A stretch of DNA of 6,076 nucleotides from an uncultured Clostridia bacterium (lineage in GTDB: Bacteria; Bacillota_A; Clostridia; Christensenellales; Aristaeellaceae), in the NCBI GenBank assembly GCA_945871545.1, contig CAMBWJ010000125.1, positions 1 through 6,076 on the forward strand, in the 5' to 3' direction. Of this stretch, positions 1 to 4,949 are shown piece after piece. Both the position numbers and the translations under genes were made by a program. The notes below the pieces were generated by a model that saw nothing but the letters and a program-made list of their open reading frames with translations, was not told where the DNA came from and ran no database searches. Every line of letters begins with the position of its first letter. The first letter of the stretch is position 1.

Positions 1-92
1 TCGTGCAACAAATTTCTTAATTTTGCACACAAAATGAAACAATTCTCAATATTTATAACTTAAACCGGCGCATTCTTAACGGATCGCTCTGC
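1..92 (-). promoter_or_regulatory. AT-rich intergenic stretch with weak leftward promoter-like signal
   Basis: This stretch follows hxlB and is far more AT-rich than the genes. Read on the minus strand it holds TTAAGA (74-79) and TATAAA (52-57) separated by 16 bases, a mediocre sigma-A-type match. Downstream of these lies a separated inverted repeat, GTGCAA at 3-8 and TTGCAC at 23-28, where an operator could sit. No stem followed by a T-run was found after hxlB, so the hxl transcript may continue leftward, or a further gene may start left of the window. No reading frame of note is present. The promoter call is an inference from hexamer similarity alone. Confidence 0.25.
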
Positions 93-644
93 TCACTCCA
101 GGTTTGCATGCCGCGTGCGCATCACCGCGTCGGGTTCGGACAGGCCCAGGCGCTGTGCGTACATCCGCGCCAGCACATCTCCCAGAATCAGGCACGCCTG
201 CTCATAGGAGGATGCGCCGATCTGGCTGCTCTGCTGCGGCGCAGCCAGCACAATGCGCGCATCCGCCGCCTTCGCCAGCGACGAATCCGGGCTGCGCGTG
301 ACGACGCCCAGCTTCGCGCCCGCCGCACGGGCCTTGTCCGCGATCACCCGCATGGTGGCGGTCTCGCCGCTGCCCGAGGAGATCAACAGCAGATCGCCCT
401 CTCCGATCGCCGGAGCGGTCGGCTCGCCCACCAGCGCGACCTGCGCGCCGAGGTGCATGAAGCGCATGGCGGTGCAGCTCATCATCTGCCGGGAGCGCCC
501 CGCGCCCGCAAAGAAGATGCGCCGGGCGGCATGCATCAGATCCAGCACGCCCTCCACCTCGCGGCCGTCAGCGCTCAGAAGGATGCGCTCCACCTCGCCG
601 GCTGCCGCCTCCGCAAGCGAACGATAGTCAAGCTCCATCTTCAT
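93..644 (-). CDS. hxlB: 6-phospho-3-hexuloisomerase (SIS-domain protein)
   Basis: Predicted cytoplasmic isomerase converting D-arabino-3-hexulose 6-phosphate to fructose 6-phosphate, the second step of formaldehyde fixation in the ribulose monophosphate pathway. The 183 residues match the usual size (about 180-185) and form a single SIS sugar-isomerase domain. Visible marks are FFAGAGRSRQM near residues 44-54, MRFMHLGAQVALVGE near 60-74, the phosphate-binding ISSGSGET at 88-95, SSYEQ at 145-149 (FEQ in relatives), and the C-terminal RHANLE, nearly identical to the HHANLE end of Bacillus HxlB. The ATG at 644 was chosen because the protein then begins where the family does and GGGAGG lies 7 bases upstream, inside the end of hxlA. 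A second ATG at 638 is possible. One base separates it from the hxlA stop (TGA-G-ATG), so translation is probably coupled. The reading frame stays open upstream of this start, but that extension is the hxlA gene in another frame. Confidence 0.93.
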   Translation of the reverse strand: MKMELDYRSLAEAAAGEVERILLSADGREVEGVLDLMHAARRIFFAGAGRSRQMMSCTAMRFMHLGAQVALVGEPTAPAIGEGDLLLISSGSGETATMRVIADKARAAGAKLGVVTRSPDSSLAKAADARIVLAAPQQSSQIGASSYEQACLILGDVLARMYAQRLGLSEPDAVMRTRHANLE

Positions 645-645
645 C

Positions 646-1287
646 TCACTGCCTCCCGGAGCGCACCCGCGCCTGCGCCTGAAGCGCCGCCGCGCGCACG
701 TCCTCCGCCCCGCACAGGGCGTTGCCCATGATGACGATGGCGGGCTGCTCCGCCAGATAGGCGTCGATGGTGTCCAGGCTAATGCCGCCTGCCACCGCCG
801 CGCGCTCGGGCGGAATCGCCCGCACCAGCTCCCGCAGCTCGCCCAGCGGCGTTCTGCCTTGGCCCTGCACATCCACCGCCGTGTGCACGCACACGTAGTC
901 CACACCCAGCGCAAGCAGCTCCGGGGCGCGGCGGGACAGGTCTGCCACGTTGAGCAGATCCGCCATCGCCTTCCGCCCGTAGCGATGCGCCGTCTCCGCC
1001 ACGGCGCGGATCGTGCTGTCGCAGGCCAGTGCCAGCACCGTGACCACATCCGCGCCCGCCTCGCAGGCGTCCGCGCACTCCATGCTGCCGCCGTCCACGA
1101 TCTTGGTATCCGCCAGCACCCGCATCTCCGGGTGTCGCGCCTTCAGCCGACGCACCGGCTCCATGCCGTCGCGCAAGATCATCGGAGTACCCACCTCAAA
1201 CAGATCCACAACGTCCCAGACCTGATCCGAGAGAAGCAGCGCACGCTCCATGCTGAGCGCATCCACCGCAATCTGAAGTATGGACAT
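646..1287 (-). CDS. hxlA: 3-hexulose-6-phosphate synthase (OMP decarboxylase superfamily)
   Basis: Predicted cytoplasmic aldolase condensing formaldehyde with ribulose 5-phosphate to give D-arabino-3-hexulose 6-phosphate; the reaction is reversible. The 213-residue TIM barrel shows the superfamily order: LQIAVDA at 4-10, DLFEVGTP at 28-35, LADTKIVDGG at 58-67 with the D-x-K-x-x-D metal/catalytic motif (Asp60, Lys62, Asp65), EAGADVVTVL at 76-85, LGVDYVCVHTAVD at 127-139 and VAGGIS at 165-170. The LGVDYVCVHT block and the neighbouring hxlB favour this over 3-keto-L-gulonate-6-phosphate decarboxylase, a close relative. An oddity is MGN (187-189), where the second phosphate-binding loop is usually GG. 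The ATG at 1287 has GGGAGG 8 bases upstream and a strong promoter about 40 bases before it. Transcribed divergently from the kinase operon. Confidence 0.92.
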   Translation of the reverse strand: MSILQIAVDALSMERALLLSDQVWDVVDLFEVGTPMILRDGMEPVRRLKARHPEMRVLADTKIVDGGSMECADACEAGADVVTVLALACDSTIRAVAETAHRYGRKAMADLLNVADLSRRAPELLALGVDYVCVHTAVDVQGQGRTPLGELRELVRAIPPERAAVAGGISLDTIDAYLAEQPAIVIMGNALCGAEDVRAAALQAQARVRSGRQ

Positions 1288-1312
1288 AAGTTCCGCCTCC
1301 CTTTATTCAGCA

Positions 1313-1322
1313 TTCCATGGAA
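1313..1322. promoter_or_regulatory. 10-bp palindrome at the predicted hxlAB transcription start
   Basis: TTCCATGGAA is a perfect 10-bp palindrome centred where transcription from the hxlAB promoter should begin (about position 1318). The site would suit a repressor, but ten bases is short enough to arise by chance, and no second copy was found in the divergent region. Confidence 0.25.
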
Positions 1323-1324
1323 CC

Positions 1325-1353
1325 ATCATAATCTCATCGTCCGGCTCTGTCAA
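1325..1353 (-). promoter_or_regulatory. Sigma-A-type promoter of hxlAB
   Basis: On the minus strand a consensus -35, TTGACA (1348-1353), is followed after exactly 17 bases by TATGAT (1325-1330), a 5-of-6 match to the -10 consensus. The predicted start near 1318 gives a leader of about 30 bases before the hxlA ATG, with GGGAGG inside it. With such a near-consensus core, control is more likely to be by repression than by activation. An inverted repeat (1338-1361) covers the -35. Confidence 0.8.
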
Positions 1354-1361
1354 GCCGGACG
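1338..1361. promoter_or_regulatory. Inverted repeat across the hxlAB -35 (candidate operator)
   Basis: CGTCCGGCT (1338-1346) and AGCCGGACG (1353-1361) are perfect 9-bp inverted arms around the 6-base centre CTGTCA. The repeat covers most of the -35 hexamer and part of the spacer, a classic position for repressor binding to block RNA polymerase. It lies upstream of the predicted transcript start, so it should act as DNA rather than as an RNA hairpin of hxlAB. The SorC-family protein at 4950-5933 is the only regulator visible, but that pairing is a guess. Confidence 0.5.
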
Positions 1362-1385
1362 CGCCCCTGCGCATGGATTGCAAAT

Positions 1386-1437
1386 CGATTCACCCGGCAG
1401 CGCGGGCGCTGCATGAAGTTGCGATTTCACCGGGCAG
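1386..1437. repeat. Imperfect direct repeat upstream of the kinase promoter
   Basis: CGATTCACCCGGCAG (1386-1400) and CGATTTCACCGGGCAG (1422-1437) are near-identical, 36 bases apart start to start, and both preceded by a TTGC-containing segment. The second copy ends two bases before the -35 of the rightward promoter. Spacing of about three and a half helical turns and the location between two divergent promoters suggest paired protein-binding sites, but only two copies are seen. Confidence 0.35.
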
Positions 1438-1439
1438 TG

Positions 1440-1468
1440 TTGACTTTTCCCTTTGCATAATATATCAT
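1440..1468 (+). promoter_or_regulatory. Sigma-A-type promoter of the kinase-transketolase operon
   Basis: TTGACT (1440-1445) and TATCAT (1463-1468) are each 5-of-6 matches to consensus and are spaced by 17 bases in a locally AT-rich stretch. The predicted start is near 1475, leaving a leader of about 100 bases. A small palindrome, TATC-A-GATA (1472-1480), lies at the predicted start. Overlapping alternative -10 sequences (CATAAT, ATATAT) have poorer spacing. Confidence 0.7.
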
Positions 1469-1541
1469 CCGTATCAGATAAAGTTTTTTGAACAATCTTG
1501 CCACATGCGACCATTTTTTGCAGAAACGCCTTTGAAATGCA

Positions 1542-1557
1542 GCGGGCGCACGCCCGC
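1542..1557 (+). promoter_or_regulatory. GC-rich leader hairpin just before the kinase ribosome site
   Basis: GCGGGCG (1542-1548) and CGCCCGC (1551-1557) are perfect 7-base arms with a two-base centre, so the folded loop would be about four bases. The hairpin ends four bases before the AAGGGAG Shine-Dalgarno segment (1561-1567). It has no following T-run and is not a terminator in either direction. It could modulate ribosome access or stabilise the message 5' end; this is inferred only from position. Confidence 0.4.
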
Positions 1558-1575
1558 AGAAAGGGAGATGCAACC

Positions 1576-3084
1576 ATGCCGAAATACCTGCTCGCCCACG
1601 ATCTGGGAACCTCCGGCAACAAGGCCACGCTGTTCACCACCGACGGTGCGCTGATCCGCAGCTGCGTGCGCGGCTATCCCACGCGCTACTACAACGGCAA
1701 CTGGGCGGAGCAGAATCCCGACGACTGGTGGCGCGCCGTGTGCGACTCCAGCCGGGAGCTGATTCAGACGATCGACCCCGGGGATATCTGCGCGGTTGCC
1801 TTCAGCGGACAGATGATGGGCTGCCTCTGCGTCGACGCCACGGGCACTCCGCTGGCGGATTCGATCATCTGGGCGGACATGCGCGCCCAGGAGGCCGAAC
1901 GCTACATCATCGAGCGCGTGGGCGCGCGGGAGTTCTTCCGCATCGCGGGCCACCGCCCCGGCGCATCCTACACGCTGGCGAAGTTTCTGTGGCTGCGCTC
2001 CGCCATGCCGGACGTATACAAAAACAGCTGCAAGCTTTTGCAGGCCAAGGATTACATGGTGTACCGCCTGACGGGGCGCTTCTGCACGGACTACTCCGAC
2101 GCGGGCGGCACAAACGCCTTCGACATGAATACCTTCCAGTGGTCGGACGCGATTCTGGACGCGGTGCAGGTTCCCCGGGAGGTATTTCCCGAGGCCGTGG
2201 AGAGCACGCGCGTGGTGGGCGAGGTGACCGGCGCGGCGGCGGAGGCCTGCGGGCTGAAGAAGGGCACGCCGGTGGTCATGGGCGCGGGCGACGGCGGCTG
2301 CGGCGCGCTGGGCGCGGGCTGCATCGCAAGCGGCGACACCTACTGCTGCATGGGCTCCTCCGCCTGGATCGCCCACATCTCCGACGGACTGATCCTGGAC
2401 GAGGACATGAAGCTGGTCAACTGGGCCCACGCCGTGCCCGGCCTGATCTCCACCAACGGCACGATGCAGTGCGCGGGCACCTCCTATAACTGGATGAAGG
2501 AGACGCTGTGCGCCACCGAGCGACAGCAGGCGATGCAGGAGGGCGGCGACGTGTACCGGTACATCGACGCGGCCATCCAGCGCGCCCAGCCCGGCTGCAA
2601 CGGCCTGTACTTTGTGCCCTACCTCTGCGGCGAGCGCTGTCCCCGCTGGGACGCGGACGCAAAGGGCGGCTTCTACGGCCTGAAGATGGAGCACAGCCAC
2701 GAGGACATGCTGCGCAGCGTGGTGGAGGGCATCGGCCAGAACATGCGCCTGATCCTGGACGTGATGCGCAAGTCCGCCGACATCCGCGACATGTCCATCA
2801 TCGGCGGCCTGATCAAGTCCGGGGTCAACCTTCAGATTCTCGCCGACACCTTCGACGCGCGCCTGCGCACGCTGAACTACTACGACGAGGCAACCTCGGT
2901 GGGCGCAGCGGTGCTGGCCGGGGTGGGCTGCGGCGCGCTGAAGGGCTTCCACGAGGTGGAAAAGTTCTCCTGGAGCGTGGGCGAGGCCGTGCCCGATCCC
3001 GCCCGCCGGGAGATCTACGACCGGATGCGCAGACAATTTGACGCGACCTACTACGCCATGCGCGACATCTACCGCGCACTGTGA
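1576..3084 (+). CDS. FGGY-family carbohydrate kinase (xylulokinase-like)
   Basis: Predicted cytoplasmic ATP-dependent kinase phosphorylating a ketose, classed with xylulokinases. The 502 residues fit the family. The N-terminal FGGY domain begins with the ATP phosphate loop HDLGTSGNK (8-16), then NWAEQNPDDWW (42-52), AFSGQMMG (75-82), IIWADMRAQEA (97-107) and LLQAKDYMVYRLTG (154-167). Asp239 in GAGDGG is the expected catalytic base. The C-terminal domain shows CMGSSA (258-263), FVPYLCGERCPRWD (346-359), GGFYGL (364-369) and the adenosine-side IIGGLIKSG (408-416). Differences from Escherichia coli XylB: GQMHG is GQMMG, the Asn after the catalytic Asp is Gly, and GGGARS is GGLIKS, so the substrate may not be xylulose. 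The ATG at 1576 has GGGAG 8 bases upstream; the frame extends to a TTG at 1498 but that part is not family-like. First gene of the operon, 22 bases before transketolase. Confidence 0.9.
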   Translation: MPKYLLAHDLGTSGNKATLFTTDGALIRSCVRGYPTRYYNGNWAEQNPDDWWRAVCDSSRELIQTIDPGDICAVAFSGQMMGCLCVDATGTPLADSIIWADMRAQEAERYIIERVGAREFFRIAGHRPGASYTLAKFLWLRSAMPDVYKNSCKLLQAKDYMVYRLTGRFCTDYSDAGGTNAFDMNTFQWSDAILDAVQVPREVFPEAVESTRVVGEVTGAAAEACGLKKGTPVVMGAGDGGCGALGAGCIASGDTYCCMGSSAWIAHISDGLILDEDMKLVNWAHAVPGLISTNGTMQCAGTSYNWMKETLCATERQQAMQEGGDVYRYIDAAIQRAQPGCNGLYFVPYLCGERCPRWDADAKGGFYGLKMEHSHEDMLRSVVEGIGQNMRLILDVMRKSADIRDMSIIGGLIKSGVNLQILADTFDARLRTLNYYDEATSVGAAVLAGVGCGALKGFHEVEKFSWSVGEAVPDPARREIYDRMRRQFDATYYAMRDIYRAL

Positions 3085-3106
3085 AACCTGGAGGTGAAAC
3101 CCAGAT

Positions 3107-3940
3107 ATGGACAGAAAGACGCAGGCCCTGCTGGAGCAGCGGGCGAATGAAATCCGGAAGCTGACCATCGAGGAGATCGGCCGGCTGTCCGTCGGCCACA
3201 TCGGCGGCTCGGTGGATCTGTGCGAGCTGCTGGCCGTGCTGTACTTCCACGCCATGCACATCGATCCCGCGCAGCCCCGCATGCCCGAGCGCGACCGCTT
3301 CGTGCTCTCCAAGGGCCACGGCGGGCCCGCGCTGTACGCGGCGCTGGCGCTGCGCGGCTACTTCCCCATCGAGGAGCTGAAAACCCTCAACCGGCCCGGC
3401 ACGAACCTGCCCAGCCACTGCGACATGAACCGCACGCCGGGCATCGACATGACCACCGGTTCGCTGGGCCAGGGCTTCAGCTGCGCCGTGGGCATGGCGC
3501 TGGGCGCGCGCATGGATCGCCTGCCCTGCACCATCTTCACCTGCATCGGCGACGGCGAGAGCCAGGAGGGTCAGGTCTGGGAGGCCGCAATGCTGGCCGG
3601 TTCCCAGCATCTGGGCAAGCTGATCGCCTTCACGGATTACAACAAGATGCAGATCGACGGCTACATCGAGGACGTGAACGGCCTGCATCCGCTGGCGGAC
3701 AAGTGGGAGGCCTTCGGCTGGCACGTGCAGACGGTGGACGGCCACGACGTTGCGCAGATCGCCTGCGCCATCGACGCCGCCCGGATGATCACCAGCCGGC
3801 CGTCGATGATCCTGCTCGACACGATCAAGGGCAAGGGCTGCTGCTTCTGCGAAAACGCGCTGGGCAGCCACATGGTGAAGAACATCACCGAGGAGATGTG
3901 GCGCGATGCGGTGGCACGGCTCGATGGGAGGGACGCATGA
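3107..3940 (+). CDS. Transketolase, N-terminal (ThDP-binding) subunit
   Basis: N-terminal half of a two-polypeptide thiamine-diphosphate transketolase, expected to bind the cofactor diphosphate through a divalent metal and pair with the next gene product in the cytoplasm. The 277 residues match split transketolases of Firmicutes and archaea. Seen in order: VGHIGGS (29-35), LSKGHGGPALYAAL (67-80), GSLGQGFS (118-125), the ThDP motif GDGESQEGQVWEAAM (148-162) ending in DYNKMQIDG (177-185), GWHVQTVDGHD (204-214) and IKGKG (240-244). Near the end GSHM (253-256) keeps the Ser-His pair seen in Escherichia coli TktA but lacks the following Gly-Ala-Pro. GGAGG precedes the ATG at 3107 by 12 bases, somewhat long. 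Its neighbours, a ketose kinase and HxlAB, imply it moves a two-carbon ketol unit between sugar phosphates; the apulose-4-phosphate transketolase A subunit is an alternative role. Confidence 0.92.
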   Translation: MDRKTQALLEQRANEIRKLTIEEIGRLSVGHIGGSVDLCELLAVLYFHAMHIDPAQPRMPERDRFVLSKGHGGPALYAALALRGYFPIEELKTLNRPGTNLPSHCDMNRTPGIDMTTGSLGQGFSCAVGMALGARMDRLPCTIFTCIGDGESQEGQVWEAAMLAGSQHLGKLIAFTDYNKMQIDGYIEDVNGLHPLADKWEAFGWHVQTVDGHDVAQIACAIDAARMITSRPSMILLDTIKGKGCCFCENALGSHMVKNITEEMWRDAVARLDGRDA

Positions 3941-4890
3941 TGAACTGGACGCGGGATGAACATGAATTGCGGCTGGCCTACTCCGATTCGCTGATCGAGT
4001 GCGCGCACACGGACGGGCGCATCTGCGTGGTGGAGGCCGACCTGATGGGCTCCTCCTCGGCCACGCGCTTTCAGAAGCTCTACCCGGAGCGCACCGTCGA
4101 CGTGGGCGTGGCGGAGGCCAACATGATCGGCGTGGCTGCCGGTCTTGCCGCCATGGGCAAGATCCCCTTCACCCACACCTTCACCCCCTTCGCCACCCGC
4201 CGCTGCTGCGACCAGGTCACGCTCTCGGTGGCCTACGCGCGCCTGAACGTGAAGATGGTGGGCAGCGACCCCGGCATCTGCGCCGAGCTGAACGGCGGCA
4301 CCCACATGAGCTTCGAGGACGTCGCCATCATGCGCAACATCCCCGGCATGGTGGTGGTGGAGCCGGTGGATACCGTGCAGCTGAAGAAGCTGTTCCCCCA
4401 GATCGTGGCCCACGACGGCCCCGTGTACCTGCGCCTGTTCCGCAAGAACGCCTGGAAAATCTTCGACGCGGACGCGGAATTCACCCTCGGAAAGGCCTGC
4501 ACGCTGCGCCGGGGCCGGGACGCGACGATCTTCGCCACCGGCATGCTGGTCCGGGAGGCGCTGGTCGCCGCCGAACAGCTTGCGGGCGAGGGCGTCGACG
4601 CGGAGGTCGTCAACATCCACACCATCAAGCCGCTGGACGCGCAGGCCGTGCTGGAGAGCGTGGCGCGCACCGGCTGCTGCGTCACCGCCGAGAACGCCTT
4701 CGTCGCCAACGGCCTGGGCAGCGCCATCGCCGACTGCGTCTGCGCCGCGCATCCCTGTCCGGTGCTGAAGGTGGGCGTGGAGGACCGCTTCGGCGAGGTG
4801 GGCAAGCTGGATTACCTCCAGGCGACCCTCCATCTGACTGCGGAGGACATCGCGGAAAAGGTGCGCCGCGCCGTGGCCATGAAGGGCTGA
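3937..4890 (+). CDS. Transketolase, C-terminal (pyrimidine-binding) subunit
   Basis: Partner of the preceding subunit; it supplies the pyrimidine-binding domain that activates ThDP, plus the C-terminal transketolase domain. The 317 residues show EADLMGSSSATRF (33-45), VDVGVAEANMIGVAAGLA (54-71) with Glu60 as the expected ThDP-activating glutamate, FTPFATRR (82-89), GGTHMSFEDVAIMR (120-133) and YLRLFRKN (164-171). The C-terminal domain follows, with ATGMLVREAL (200-209), HTIKPLD (228-234), TAENAFVANGLGSAIA (250-265) and DRFGEVG (283-289). The family more often has THQ where this protein has THM. The start overlaps the upstream stop as ATGA, implying translational coupling. Two adjacent ATGs exist, 3937 and 3940; GGAGG (3927-3931) is 5 bases from the first and 8 from the second, so the true protein may be one residue shorter. 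A strong stem follows the stop by about 20 bases. Confidence 0.92.
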   Translation: MMNWTRDEHELRLAYSDSLIECAHTDGRICVVEADLMGSSSATRFQKLYPERTVDVGVAEANMIGVAAGLAAMGKIPFTHTFTPFATRRCCDQVTLSVAYARLNVKMVGSDPGICAELNGGTHMSFEDVAIMRNIPGMVVVEPVDTVQLKKLFPQIVAHDGPVYLRLFRKNAWKIFDADAEFTLGKACTLRRGRDATIFATGMLVREALVAAEQLAGEGVDAEVVNIHTIKPLDAQAVLESVARTGCCVTAENAFVANGLGSAIADCVCAAHPCPVLKVGVEDRFGEVGKLDYLQATLHLTAEDIAEKVRRAVAMKG

Positions 4891-4909
4891 GAAGAAGTAG
4901 ATGGACGAA

Positions 4910-4941
4910 ACGGGAGCGACCACGGATGTGGTCGCTCCCGT
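4910..4941. terminator. Bidirectional terminator between convergent operons
   Basis: A perfect 14-bp stem (4910-4923 pairing with 4928-4941) closes on the 4-base loop GGAT and fills the 59-base gap between the transketolase and regulator stops. On the plus strand it is followed by TCGTTCATTTTA, moderately T-rich; on the minus strand by TTTCGTCC, a weaker tail. It should end the kinase-transketolase transcript and help end the regulator transcript. Confidence 0.85.
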
Positions 4942-4949
4942 CGTTCATT

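Noticed and set aside
646..1287. 3-keto-L-gulonate-6-phosphate decarboxylase instead of HxlA
   Set aside because: The LGVDYVCVHT block and the DTKIVDGG form, together with the adjacent hxlB, fit hexulose-phosphate synthase better.
1414..1429. Catabolite-repression (cre)-like sequence on the minus strand, TGAAATCGCAACTTCA
   Set aside because: The left half fits the cre consensus, but the right half lacks the required CA at its proper distance. The segment overlaps the direct repeat, which explains it as well.
1489..1494. TGAACA half-site after the kinase promoter, similar to a Bacillus DeoR (SorC-type) half-site
   Set aside because: Only a single half-site is present, with no matching partner at a sensible distance; a six-base match is expected by chance.
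1498..1575. N-terminal extension of the kinase from a TTG at 1498
   Set aside because: The 26 extra residues do not resemble any FGGY kinase and have no good ribosome site, whereas the ATG at 1576 has one and begins just before the DLGTSG loop.
1474..3312. Long open frames opposite the kinase and transketolase genes
   Set aside because: They arise from high GC in the third codon position of the real genes, have Ala/Arg/His-rich low-complexity translations and contain no recognisable domain.
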